Shown here one piece after another: positions 7,868-15,826 of a DNA stretch of 33,379 nucleotides. The stretch spans positions 1 to 33,379 of the forward strand of contig JACQWQ010000055.1 in the NCBI GenBank assembly GCA_016209205.1, in the 5' to 3' direction. The position numbers were made by a program, and so were the translations under genes. Within the stretch, counting starts at the first letter, position 1, and every line of letters starts with the position of its first letter. Below the pieces are notes generated by a model that worked only from the letters and a program-made list of their open reading frames with translations, ran no database searches and had not been told where the DNA came from. Source of the DNA: Chloroflexota bacterium (GTDB lineage Bacteria; Chloroflexota; Anaerolineae; UBA4142; SHND01).

Positions 7868-9214
7868 TTATTGTGGCGCGAGGCGCAGTGTTTCGCGCGC
7901 GTCGCGCACGAGCGGCAAGAGCAGCAAGGTCACTCCCAGCCACAACGCGCCCACGACGAAAACGATGTTGTAGCCCAACCCCATCGTTTGCGCGTTGCCC
8001 CAATCAATCAGCGGTCCGCCGAGCGCCGCCAACACGCCCGCGCCCGCCGTGGCAAGATTTGAAATGCCGAGATAGCGTCCGGCTTGATCGTGCGCCGCCA
8101 AATCGGTCGCCCACGCCCAATTGACGGCAAAGAACGCGCCCGCGCCAATGCCCAGCAGCAAACCCACCGCCATTAGATCGGTCAAAGCAAAACCGGCGAT
8201 TTGCAGCAGCGGCGTGTTCCGCACAAACAACAAAAGCAGTGCGGCGACCATGCCGATAAGCGTGCCGCCCACAGACACCGCGCGTCGTCCGATCCGATCC
8301 GACAACAAGCCCGCGGGCACGGAAACGATCACCAGCATCAGCGCCACGATTATCAGTAGTTGCCCCATCAACTGCGGCGCGCGCTGCGCCGCGTTCGGGT
8401 CGTCCACGAGCACGATGTCTTTGAAATAAAATTGCATATAATTCGCGACGATTTGAATCCCCGACAAAAACATCAACCGCACGACGAGCAGCCACGCAAA
8501 CGCGCGATTCTCTTGCCAGATCTCGCGGATGTTGCCGATGACCGAAAGCGAATTCAGCACCGACGCGCGCAGCGATTCTTGCGGCAAGCCGTCGCGCGTG
8601 AGCGGCGTCTCGTGCGTCGTCAACACGGTGATGCTCAAAAAGAAAAACAGCGTCGCGGCAATCACCAGCAAAGCAATGCGCGCGGATGCGTACAAATCAG
8701 GACTCAACGACAGTAAAACATTTCCCGTAAACAGTCCCGCCATGATGAGCGTGAAATTGTCAATAAAACTTTTGACGCCGCTCGCCGCGCCGTGCTGCGC
8801 TTTGGGCACCAGGTCGGGAATGAGGCCTTGCGCGGGACCGTGCGCCATGTTCGACGCGCCTTGCAGCAAACAATAGAGCACGAACAAGATCGCAAAGTTG
8901 GGCGCGAACGCGATGGCTGCGAGCAGCGCCATGCTCGCCAAGGTCCACCACACCATCATCGGACGCCGCCGCCCAAAGCGCGATAACGAGCGGTCCGAAA
9001 GCGCGCCCGAGATGGGCTGCACGATAATGGCAATGAGCAAGCCCGCCGTCGTCAACGCGCTCAACGCGCTGGCTTGCAAACTCACGCCGACGAGGATGGG
9101 CAGGATGGCGGGAAAAATGAAACGGTGCAGTGAATTCCACAAAAAGCCCAAACCAAAAAACCACGCGTTCATCGTAAAATAATCGCGCCAGCCGATGTTG
9201 GTTTGCTTGGTCAT
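7868..9214 (-). CDS. MFS transporter, sugar/glycoside symporter-like
   Basis: The protein has 448 aa and about 12 transmembrane helices. MFS signature loops are visible: GALSDRSLSRFGRRRPMM after helix 2 and LLSDRIGRRAVSVGG in the second half. The first loop and the 'FxNSLHRFIFPAILP' helix 1 recall GPH/SLC45-like proton symporters for sugars and glycosides; the substrate is not determinable. An upstream in-frame ATG at 9247 exists, but the ATG at 9214 (MTKQTNIGW) is preferred because aaggt sits 8-10 nt before it. The gene is divergent from the accessory region, and its leader overlaps the ECF-type promoter copy A. Confidence 0.88.
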   Translation of the reverse strand: MTKQTNIGWRDYFTMNAWFFGLGFLWNSLHRFIFPAILPILVGVSLQASALSALTTAGLLIAIIVQPISGALSDRSLSRFGRRRPMMVWWTLASMALLAAIAFAPNFAILFVLYCLLQGASNMAHGPAQGLIPDLVPKAQHGAASGVKSFIDNFTLIMAGLFTGNVLLSLSPDLYASARIALLVIAATLFFFLSITVLTTHETPLTRDGLPQESLRASVLNSLSVIGNIREIWQENRAFAWLLVVRLMFLSGIQIVANYMQFYFKDIVLVDDPNAAQRAPQLMGQLLIIVALMLVIVSVPAGLLSDRIGRRAVSVGGTLIGMVAALLLLFVRNTPLLQIAGFALTDLMAVGLLLGIGAGAFFAVNWAWATDLAAHDQAGRYLGISNLATAGAGVLAALGGPLIDWGNAQTMGLGYNIVFVVGALWLGVTLLLLPLVRDARETLRLAPQ

Positions 9215-9255
9215 GTTGTTTACCTTGGGATGGGATGCGCCCATCATACCTTTAT

Positions 9256-9317
9256 CACTCGAACTACCATGAGCAAGTTGGCTGTTCGAGTGTATCTTTT
9301 TCTTGTGCTATCTCGTC
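9256..9317 (+). promoter_or_regulatory. ECF-type promoter motif, copy A, with overlapping dyad
   Basis: TGTATC at 9291-9296, exactly 17 nt, then CGTC at 9314-9317. The dyad CACTCGAAC (9256-9264) / GTTCGAGTG (9284-9292) overlaps the -35. It is about 85% identical over ~70 nt to copy C (16866-16938). The next + strand gene is the NHL fragment. Confidence 0.6.
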
Positions 9318-9365
9318 AGCATTATAGAACAACTTTCTTCCATCTTGGCGGAATGCCTAAATTTA

Positions 9366-9394
9366 TTGTGCTTGCATTCCACCCATGCTAAAAT
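9366..9394 (+). promoter_or_regulatory. Possible sigma70 promoter before the NHL fragment
   Basis: TTGTGC (9366-9371), 17 nt, TAAAAT (9389-9394). The -35 is weak and the -10 is good. Confidence 0.35.
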
Positions 9395-9429
9395 CCGCCC
9401 GTTTGTGATCTGTCCATTGCAAAACAGTA

Positions 9430-9696
9430 TTGCAGCGTTGCTCGACTATGGTCTCTGAAAGTCTACTTTTCTTTGGCGTCGCGGGCGATATTGCCATAGA
9501 TGCACAGGATGAGGTTTATGTTGCCGATACCGACAATGATCGGATCCAAGTCTTTGACCGTGACGGCAGGTTTCTCAGAAAGTGGGGCAGTTCGGGTGAG
9601 GGAGATGGTCAATTCGCCAAGCCCGTAGCGGTCACAGTGGATGCGCAGGGGACAGTGTATGTCGCCGATTGGCGCAATTATCGGGTGCAAGCGAGA
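9430..9696 (+). pseudogene. NHL-repeat protein fragment
   Basis: About 70 residues carry two NHL beta-propeller repeats: (G)DIAIDAQDEVYVADTDNDRIQVFD, then VAVTVDAQGTVYVADWRNYRVQ. A functional NHL propeller needs about six such blades, and usually a signal sequence. Here the reading runs out of homology after 'YRVQ' (about 9690) and continues into the promoter region of the next gene. The start is unclear: ATG 9448 or the TTG 9430, with no strong ribosome-binding site. It is read as the remnant of a larger extracytoplasmic sensor or scaffold gene. Confidence 0.7.
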
Positions 9697-9751
9697 GACT
9701 CGAATCAGATTAGGGATGGATCCATTTCTGACGGATCCCTGTATTGGGGAG

Positions 9752-9778
9752 TGTATCTTTTCTCGACGTATCCTCGTC
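9752..9778 (+). promoter_or_regulatory. ECF-type promoter motif, copy B
   Basis: TGTATC (9752-9757), 17 nt, CGTC (9775-9778), followed by TATAAG. It lies 46 nt before the ATG of the lipoprotein hydrolase, a suitable distance for its promoter. It shares GTGTATCTTTT with copies A, C and D. Confidence 0.65.
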
Positions 9779-9824
9779 TATAAGAGAGCGCCTTGAAAAG
9801 ACATTCCTCACATCGGAGAATGAC

Positions 9825-10880
9825 ATGAACCCATTCCGTTTTTCCTCTCTACTGTTCATCGTAATGTTGTTGGTACTCGTCGGCTGTCAAACGTCGCTAA
9901 CGCCGACACCTCTAGCGCCTACGGCAACAGCCCTCGCTCCTACAGCCAGTCCACCTACTGAGGTCTTGACACCCACCGCGCGGGTCTCAACTCCCACTCC
10001 TGAGCTCTCGACGCCCACCGCACAAGTCCCGACGCCCAGCCCAACCCCGACGCCGTTGGTCTTGAATGAGCTGGTGCAACAGTTCAACTACAATTCGACG
10101 ATTCCACTCAACATTCGTGAGCTCGAGCCACCGGATTTGAAACGGCTTCAGATTACATTGCCCGAAGGTGCGACCCTCCGCGAAATCGCTTATGACGCAC
10201 CCGGAGGCGTCGTCAAGGCATATCTCGTCGAACCGCGCGGCAAGGGTCCTTTTGCGGGTGTGCTGTGGGTTCATAAATACCCTGGCACCAATACAGAGTT
10301 TCTCCCGGAGGCGATGAGTCTGGCGAATCAGGGCGTGGTGTCCTTGCTCATTGAAGGACGTTATCCATGGCAGAGTGTGTCGGGCAAGTTTGAGGTTGAC
10401 CGTCTGTCTATCATCAATCAAGTCCTCGACCTGCGGCGCGGGCTTGACCTGCTCTTAGCGCGTGACGATATTGATCGCAGTCGCATCGCGTATGTAGGAC
10501 ATGACTATGGCGCGATGCACGGCGCGGTGTTAGCGGGCGTGGACAAGCGCGTCAAGGCGTACGTGCTGATGACTCCTACCGGCAGCTATTATGATTGGCG
10601 GAACTATTTTGGTCCCTTGGAGCGCAGTGAGCTACAGGAATACATTCGCCTCGCGCCGACGCTCGCCCCACTCACCTATGTGAGCCATGCGAATCCCGCG
10701 CAGCTGCTCTTTCAGTTTGCGCAAAAAGACAGGTTTGTATCAGCGGAGAGAGCGGACGCGCTATTTGCTGCTGCCAGCGAACCGAAACAGAAAAAGATGT
10801 ACGATGCTCCCCATGAGTTGGATGAGGCGGCGCGCTCGGATCGCACAGGCTTTCTGGTTGCTGTTTTGTCATTAAAGTGA
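9825..10880 (+). CDS. Lipoprotein alpha/beta hydrolase with Asp at the nucleophile elbow
   Basis: The protein has 351 aa from ATG 9825 (ribosome-binding site cggaga). A signal peptide II ends in lipobox L18-V-G-C21, followed by a ~60-residue Thr/Pro spacer, so it is a surface lipoprotein. The catalytic domain (about 95-350) has the dienelactone-hydrolase-like alpha/beta fold. The nucleophile elbow reads G-H-D227-Y-G, so Asp replaces the usual Ser/Cys. The acid candidate is D302 (AQKDRF) and the base H330 (APHEL). Asp nucleophiles are known in haloalkane dehalogenases and epoxide hydrolases of the same superfamily; alternatively the protein is inactive. The overall chain resembles DLH/peptidase-S9-like hydrolases more than dehalogenases. 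It is probably driven by ECF-type copy B. Confidence 0.82.
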   Translation: MNPFRFSSLLFIVMLLVLVGCQTSLTPTPLAPTATALAPTASPPTEVLTPTARVSTPTPELSTPTAQVPTPSPTPTPLVLNELVQQFNYNSTIPLNIRELEPPDLKRLQITLPEGATLREIAYDAPGGVVKAYLVEPRGKGPFAGVLWVHKYPGTNTEFLPEAMSLANQGVVSLLIEGRYPWQSVSGKFEVDRLSIINQVLDLRRGLDLLLARDDIDRSRIAYVGHDYGAMHGAVLAGVDKRVKAYVLMTPTGSYYDWRNYFGPLERSELQEYIRLAPTLAPLTYVSHANPAQLLFQFAQKDRFVSAERADALFAAASEPKQKKMYDAPHELDEAARSDRTGFLVAVLSLK

Positions 10881-10914
10881 GCTCTACTGAGACAGCAGGT
10901 GTGGGGGTTAACAT

Positions 10915-11085
10915 ATGCAATACGGACTGAATTTTCCAAATGGCGGTCTGTACCATGGCGCGCGTTCGCTGGGTGAGTTTGCGCGTCTTGCGGAAGCCGC
11001 GGGATGGGATGGGGTCTTTCTCGAAGACTACATTGTCTGGCAAGGACATCCAGACGTTCCAACCTACGATCCCTGGGTCGCGCTC
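10915..11085 (+). pseudogene. Luciferase-like monooxygenase, N-terminal fragment
   Basis: About 57 residues match the N-terminus of bacterial luciferase-like (F420/FMN) oxidoreductases: MQYGLNFPNGG, then LAEAAGWDGVFLEDYIVWQG and YDPWVALAA. The family is about 300 aa. Homology stops after 'VALAA', exactly where a half attC-like sequence begins (11086-11111). No remainder of the gene is found downstream. A ribosome-binding site (gggggt) precedes ATG 10915. It is read as a gene cut by cassette recombination or deletion. Confidence 0.75.
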
Positions 11086-11111
11086 GCGGCAGCTGACGCT
11101 GGCCGTTGGGC
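11086..11111 (+). other. Half attC-like site (3' half)
   Basis: GCGGCAGCTGACGCTGGCC, then GTTGGGC (R' box GTTRRRY, 11105-11111). It aligns with the 3' half of the attC site at 13774-13800 (gcggcaggtgagcttggtcg, GTTAGCC) and, next to the box, with ggccGTTAGGC at 12201-12211. No matching 5' half is present. It marks the left border of the APH gene. Confidence 0.5.
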
Positions 11112-11134
11112 GGCGACGAGCATGACACACGACA

Positions 11135-12133
11135 ATGAGTATATATTTTCCAATAAGAAAATCTTTTTTGTGCGACGAGACATTGGCGCACAGTATTGAA
11201 ATGGCACATGGACTCTCAGACGTTCATTGCCAACTTATCACAGCGAGCATGCGTGATGTGTATCTCGTCACGTCATACGAAAAGCGCAATATCCTCTATA
11301 TCTATCGTTGTGACCAACGGACGCCCGCTGAAATCTTGGCAGAATGGAAATTTGTGGATTTTCTGTACACGAATGGTATCCCTGTCGCTCCTGCCGTTCC
11401 AAATAAGAATGGTGAATTGCTTATGACTTTCGACGCGCCAGAAGGAACGCGGCATGGAGTATTGGCGCCATTCGTAGATGGAAAGCATTTGCGCCAAAGG
11501 CCAAACATCGGTGCGGTGAGAACTTATGGCCGCATTGTCGCTCAAATTCATGCTTTGGCTAACACAATGCCATTTGACCTCGACCGTCCGATCAATGATT
11601 GGGAGACACTTATCAATCAATCTGTCGCGGCCTTTGATTCGGTCATAACTGTAAACCCGGAAGACAAGGCTTATTTGCATCAAGCCGCCGCCACCCTACA
11701 TCCAAAAATGGCGACACTTCCAAGAGAAAAACCGCTTTACGGCATGATTCACGGAGATGTTATTCGTGCCAACGCACAGGTTTCTGATGATGGTCAGGTA
11801 ACGGTTCTGGACTTTGACTTGTGTGGTTTAGGACTGGACTTTGACTTGTGTGGTTTAGGATGGCGGTCCTATGATGTTGCGAGCTATCTTCAGGTGTTGA
11901 AGGGCTTGCCCGATCAGGACGAGTCAGAGCGTGCTTTTCTTGGGGGTTACCAGGAAATCCGTTCCTTGACGACATTCGAACAAGAAGCATTACCTCTTTT
12001 TGAAGCAGTTCGTACCATCTTTGATATCGGGGTCAAGTCCGCTAATGTTTATCATTGGGGAAGCGCTTACTTAAATACATTCTTGGGTCAGTCTATGGAA
12101 CAGCTCAGGCAGTGTATGAAGAGTGTCGGTTAG
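11135..12133 (+). CDS. APH/choline-kinase-like phosphotransferase with duplicated catalytic motif
   Basis: The protein has 332 aa of the aminoglycoside phosphotransferase/homoserine kinase II-like fold. The catalytic loop H206-G-D208-x4-N (IHGDVIRAN) and the metal-binding D226-F-D228 are present. The substrate (amino acid, sugar or antibiotic) is unknown. Oddity: the segment LDFDLCGLG is present twice in tandem because 27 bp are duplicated exactly, inserting nine residues at the DFG-equivalent site. Lys and Glu of the N-lobe are not obvious. ATG 11135 is chosen because the fold starts soon after; the ribosome-binding site is poor. The gene lies between a half attC and a full attC and is read as a gene cassette. 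Confidence 0.78.
   Translation: MSIYFPIRKSFLCDETLAHSIEMAHGLSDVHCQLITASMRDVYLVTSYEKRNILYIYRCDQRTPAEILAEWKFVDFLYTNGIPVAPAVPNKNGELLMTFDAPEGTRHGVLAPFVDGKHLRQRPNIGAVRTYGRIVAQIHALANTMPFDLDRPINDWETLINQSVAAFDSVITVNPEDKAYLHQAAATLHPKMATLPREKPLYGMIHGDVIRANAQVSDDGQVTVLDFDLCGLGLDFDLCGLGWRSYDVASYLQVLKGLPDQDESERAFLGGYQEIRSLTTFEQEALPLFEAVRTIFDIGVKSANVYHWGSAYLNTFLGQSMEQLRQCMKSVG
11807..11860 (+). repeat. 27-bp exact tandem duplication inside the kinase gene
   Basis: Copies at 11807-11833 and 11834-11860 are identical and preserve the frame, duplicating residues 225-233 (LDFDLCGLG). Confidence 0.95.
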
Positions 12134-12139
12134 AAGTGC

Positions 12140-12211
12140 GCCCAACCCGTGCGTGCAGCCGACTCGCCTCCGCTGCGCTCCGGCGAGCGGCTGAAACGCG
12201 GGCCGTTAGGC
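12140..12211 (+). other. attC-type integron recombination site 1
   Basis: R'' GCCCAAC (12140-12146) and R' GTTAGGC (12205-12211) bound 72 bp. The inner stem is cagccg-A-ctcgcc (12156-12168) against ggcgagcggctg (12182-12193), with one unpaired A at 12162, matching the extrahelical bases of attC sites. The terminal loop contains ccgctgcgctcc. It begins 6 nt after the kinase stop codon. Confidence 0.75.
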
Positions 12212-12260
12212 GCAGAATCGGAAACGTCTATCCGAGATGCGGTCTGAAAGGATAACAAGA

Positions 12261-13733
12261 ATGGCCACCACATCATCGTATGCTTGGCTCCTGCTCGGCG
12301 GTGCGCTACAGGTCTTTGGCTTCGGCAAGTGGATCATTCCTCTGTCGGCTTGGCTTGCGCCTCTCTTTCTTCTGCATTTCACACGGGAGGTGCAGCCAAT
12401 CAGCGGCGTCTTGTTGGTCTGGTTCTCACTGTTCATCGCCTTGTCGGTAGCCAATCACGATGTGATACCACTGCCCGCTGCGGCGTTTTTTGCTGTGGCG
12501 GCGGCTATGGCCCTCACGATGGCGCTGCCGTTCTTGGCGGACCGCCTCTTGTCACCATATCTACCTGGTTTTTTGTCAACACTCGTGTTTCCTGCTGCAT
12601 GGATAGCGTTGGAGTTCTTGGCCGCACGCCTGAATCCCTATGGCGCCTGGGGTGCGTTGGGTTATACGCAGTACGGCAACCTACCGCTAATGCAGTTGGC
12701 GTCCGTGACCGGTATCTGGGGTATTGGGTTTCTAGTCACATGGTTTGCTGCGGTCGTAAATTGGGCGTGGGATCGGCAGTTCGACTGGGGCACGATCCAG
12801 AGTGGCGTTTTGCTATATGCCGCAGTATGGGGACTGGTGATGTTGGCGGGTGGGGTACGACTGGCATTCGCACCCGAGGTATCAACGGTGAGAATTGCAG
12901 GAATCGGTTGGCCACAGGGAATCATCGAACCGCGCGAGTTCATGCGGGTGGTCGCACCGGATTTCACGGCAACGGAACGCAAACAAGTTCGCGAGAAATT
13001 TGACCGCTTGCATGAATCGTTCTTCGAACGCACTCGGCGCGAAGTGCTGGCCGGCGCCAAGATCGTCGTTTGGCCCGAGGGCAACCTGATGGTGCTGAAA
13101 GAAGATGAGGCAGCTTTTCTTGAGCGTGCGCAGCTTTTTGCGCGTGACAACGGTATTTTTCTTTTGATGGGGATGGGGGTGCTGGAACCCGGGGCGCCTC
13201 GGCCGGTGACAAATAAAGCGGTGCTGTTGAGCCCTGCGGGTGAAATCGCTTACTCCTACACCAAGATCACCGCCGTCCCCGGCTTTGAGGCGAGCACTAA
13301 TGTCCGTGGCGAGGGACCAATCCCGGTCACCGCTACACCTTACGGGCGTATTGCTTCACCAATCTGCTTCGATCTCGATTTTCCACAGATTATCCGCCAT
13401 GTGGGGCGTTCCCGCGCGGATCTCATGCTGGTGCCCGCGAGCGACTGGAAGGCTATTACGCATCTGCATCAGCTCATGGCGGAATTTCGCGCGGTCGAAA
13501 ACGGGGTGACCATGTTCCGCATTACGCGTTGGGGCGGGTCCGGCGCGGTTGATCCCTATGGCCGTAGGCTCGCGGCCATGGACGACTTTACGACACATGA
13601 CAACGTGCTGGTGGCGCAGGTGCCTGCCTCGGCAGGTGTACACACCATCTATGCGAGAATCGGAGATCTGTTTGCCTGGTGCTGTGTTGTCGGTTTGCTG
13701 GCAAGCAGCGCATGGAGAGTATTCAGCGCCTAA
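12261..13733 (+). CDS. lnt: Lnt-like apolipoprotein N-acyltransferase (membrane + nitrilase domains)
   Basis: The protein has 490 aa. The N-terminal ~220 residues form 6-7 transmembrane helices. The C-terminal nitrilase-type domain (about 225-465) carries the catalytic triad E273 (VWPEGN), K335 (YTKITAVPGFE) and C369 (SPICFDLDF). A final transmembrane helix ends the protein. Lnt transfers an acyl chain from phospholipid to the N-terminal cysteine of lipoproteins in the membrane. The domain layout fits, but the N-terminal domain is divergent, so another carbon-nitrogen acyltransferase of this family is possible. ATG 12261 is chosen over an in-frame ATG at 12237 because aagga lies 9 nt before it. 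The stop codon is inside the R'' box of attC site 2. With attC site 1 upstream, this is a textbook single-gene cassette (12206-13794). Confidence 0.82.
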   Translation: MATTSSYAWLLLGGALQVFGFGKWIIPLSAWLAPLFLLHFTREVQPISGVLLVWFSLFIALSVANHDVIPLPAAAFFAVAAAMALTMALPFLADRLLSPYLPGFLSTLVFPAAWIALEFLAARLNPYGAWGALGYTQYGNLPLMQLASVTGIWGIGFLVTWFAAVVNWAWDRQFDWGTIQSGVLLYAAVWGLVMLAGGVRLAFAPEVSTVRIAGIGWPQGIIEPREFMRVVAPDFTATERKQVREKFDRLHESFFERTRREVLAGAKIVVWPEGNLMVLKEDEAAFLERAQLFARDNGIFLLMGMGVLEPGAPRPVTNKAVLLSPAGEIAYSYTKITAVPGFEASTNVRGEGPIPVTATPYGRIASPICFDLDFPQIIRHVGRSRADLMLVPASDWKAITHLHQLMAEFRAVENGVTMFRITRWGGSGAVDPYGRRLAAMDDFTTHDNVLVAQVPASAGVHTIYARIGDLFAWCCVVGLLASSAWRVFSA

Positions 13734-13800
13734 CACGACGCTCCACCTGACCGCTATTCCGCTGCGCTCCATTGCGGCAGGTGAGCTTGGTCGGTTAGCC
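13728..13800 (+). other. attC-type integron recombination site 2
   Basis: R'' GCCTAAC (13728-13734), containing the TAA of the lnt gene, and R' GTTAGCC (13794-13800; 6/7 to GTTRRRY) bound 73 bp. The inner stem cacctg-A-ccgc (13744-13754) pairs with gcggcaggtg (13774-13783), with a single extrahelical A at 13750. Its loop contains ccgctgcgctcc, identical to site 1. Confidence 0.72.
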
Positions 13801-13844
13801 CGCTCAAGCCAATCGAGTTCATACGTCTAATGGAGAACTGAATA

Positions 13845-14771
13845 ATGAGAATCGGTCTGCAAATCCCAGATTTTGAGTGGCCAGGTAGTCCACAAAATAT
13901 CGGCGCCAAATTGATTGACATTGCCAAAACTGCGGATCAGGTCGGCTTTTACAGTCTCTGGGTCATGGATCATTTCTTTCATGACGAGAACCCAGAGGGC
14001 TTTATGCTGGAAGGTTACAGCACAATTTCGTACCTGGCAGCCGTCACGCACCGAATCAAAATTGGAGTGTTGGTCAGCGGCAATATCTATCACCATCCCG
14101 GAATCTTGATCAAGACAGTGACGACGCTGGACGTTCTTTCCGGTGGGCGGGCGTATTTTGGCATTGGCAATGGTTGGTACGAACGCGAAGCGCGCGGCTT
14201 GGGACTTGCTTTTCCGCCAGCCGCCGAACGTTCCAAACGCCTCGAAGAGACACTCCAGATTGCCAAACAGATGTGGCGCGGCGATACGTCTCCCTATCGG
14301 GGAGAATACTACCAACTTGAAGAACCCATCAACAGCCCCCCACCGCTCTCTAAACCTCACCCACCTATTCTCATCGGAGGGAGAGGTGAAAAGCGAACAC
14401 TGCTCCTCGTTGCGAAATATGCCAATGCCAGCAACTTTTACTTTGGTTCTCTAGTGAGAAACACTCCAGAGCGCCAAGAGCGTTATCGAAACAATGCAGA
14501 GCAAATGCAAAGAAAACTCGACGTCTTGCAGAAGCATTGCCAGACCGTGGGGCGTCCCTATGCCGAGATTGAGCGCACCGTTCTTTGCACAATTTCACTT
14601 GTACCTGATGGGATGAGTGCGCCAGACATTGTGGAAGCGTGCCACGCGCTGGCAGAGCTGGGCTTTCAGCATGTGATCTTGAACATGCCCAATGTTCACG
14701 AGATTGAACCTCTGGAGATTATTGGGCAGGAGGTCATTCCGCAAGTAGCAAGCCGATTAGCGAAAGGATAA
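13845..14771 (+). CDS. Luciferase-like (F420-dependent type) oxidoreductase
   Basis: The protein has 308 aa with a complete TIM-barrel luciferase-like domain. MRIGLQIPDFEWPG starts the first strand, then WVMDHFFH, GVLVSGNIYHHPGILIKTVTTLDVLSGGRAYFGIGNGWYEREA (the family's most conserved region, here split by description), and HPPILIGGRGEKRTLLLVAKYA. Members use F420 or FMN to oxidise or reduce varied small molecules; the substrate is unknown. ATG 13845 has ggag 10 nt upstream. It begins 44 nt after attC site 2 and overlaps the same transcript as the broken SnoaL gene 6 nt downstream. Confidence 0.87.
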   Translation: MRIGLQIPDFEWPGSPQNIGAKLIDIAKTADQVGFYSLWVMDHFFHDENPEGFMLEGYSTISYLAAVTHRIKIGVLVSGNIYHHPGILIKTVTTLDVLSGGRAYFGIGNGWYEREARGLGLAFPPAAERSKRLEETLQIAKQMWRGDTSPYRGEYYQLEEPINSPPPLSKPHPPILIGGRGEKRTLLLVAKYANASNFYFGSLVRNTPERQERYRNNAEQMQRKLDVLQKHCQTVGRPYAEIERTVLCTISLVPDGMSAPDIVEACHALAELGFQHVILNMPNVHEIEPLEIIGQEVIPQVASRLAKG

Positions 14772-14777
14772 AACCCC

Positions 14778-15269
14778 ATGTCCATCGAAGACAACAAACG
14801 ACTCGTACGCCGCTACTTTGAAGATGTCCCATTCAATCCATCTGCGTGTGATGAAATCTTTGCGCCGCGTTTCCAGTTTCACACCATCATGCATGCCAGC
14901 GTTACCGCCCAAGTCGTGGAATCGGACCCCGAAAGCGAGAAAGCCGCTTTTGAAAGGCACAAAAGAGTAATGGGTGGTTGGCATCTGACCATTGAAGAAA
15001 TGATTGCTGAAGGCGACCGCGTTATGGTGCGCTGATCGAGTCACGGCACGCATCAGGGCGAGCTGGCAGGTTTACCTCCCACCTACAAGCAGGTGACCAA
15101 TTCGGGCATCAACATCTTTCGCGTGACCGACGGCAAGATTGCACAAGTTTGGGATATTACGGATCGGTTGTGATTGTGGCAGCAACTGGGCGTATTGCCT
15201 GACCTCAAAGAAGCGATTGCCGTGGCTCGAGCCGCAATGCTAACATCACCGAGCGACAAAACAGAGTAG
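14778..15269 (+). pseudogene. SnoaL-like/ester cyclase-type protein broken by two TGA codons
   Basis: In one frame the sequence encodes a full 163-codon SnoaL-like protein: NKRLVRRYFEDV, HASVTAQV, then after the first stop SSHGTHQGELAGLPPTYKQV, INIFRVTDGKIAQVWDITDRL, and after the second stop LWQQLGVLPDLKEAI. The TGA at 15033-15035 falls where the family has Trp (V-x-VRW-xSxGTHxGE). The TGA at 15171-15173 falls where Gly or another residue is usual before the LLQQLG helix. Without readthrough only an 85-aa fragment is made. The reading frame is otherwise undamaged, so decay is recent or the stops are base-call errors. Confidence 0.8.
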
Positions 15270-15387
15270 ACAACTGCGCGCGAACGCGCCCACCCCACGT
15301 GTAGCCGACGGGTGTCATAGCCTCAGAAATAGTTCGCTACGCCGTCTTGAGCGTAACGAAAACAGCACAAGAAAGTTGAGGGTCGCA

Positions 15388-15814
15388 ATGCAGGATCGCC
15401 AACACCATCAGCGCCAAGTTCAGACTTTTCTTGAAAAGAATTTCTCGTGCCAGCATTGGACGTTTGCGCTCCCCAAAGGCAGCGGAAATGAAACCTACTT
15501 GGCACACGGTGACGAACACACATACTTTGTAAAGTTAGGTGTGCAAATCGCAAGATACGAGGCGATGAGTTCGGTTGGCTTGGTGGTATTACCCGCCCGC
15601 TTTGCGGCAAAGATTTTTGGAAATTGTTGGTTACGCCAATGACGAGTCATTTCAATTTCGTATGCGCGTGCGGATGGCAATGCACTGTCTCGCGATTACC
15701 CTCCCGCGTGAGCAAAGTTTTGATACGTTTGATCCCGACTCTTTTGCAGAGTCGCTAACCGATTTCAGGGCGATACTTGCCGGTGGAGAAAACCCTGAAG
15801 GATATGACGATTAA
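15388..15814 (+). pseudogene. APH-family phosphotransferase remnant with internal deletion and frameshift
   Basis: The N-terminal lobe (MQDRQHHQRQVQTFLEKNF, NETYLAHGDEHTYFVKLGVQIARYEAMSSVGL, spanning about 15388-15570) is followed directly, in another frame, by a C-terminal end (PPALRQRFLEIVGYAND, then LPREQSFDTFDPDSFAES and LAGGENPEGYDD, about 15580-15814). The catalytic HGDxxxxN and DxD core is missing, so about half the gene is deleted. It is unrelated in position to the intact kinase at 11135. Confidence 0.75.
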
Positions 15815-15826
15815 GAAAGGTCCAGT

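Noticed and set aside
9256..9310. Copy A/C dyad as an intrinsic terminator
   Set aside because: The stem is only 9 bp with a 19-20-nt loop, and the following T-run is broken (tatcttttt); the fixed 17-nt spacing to CGTC fits a promoter better.
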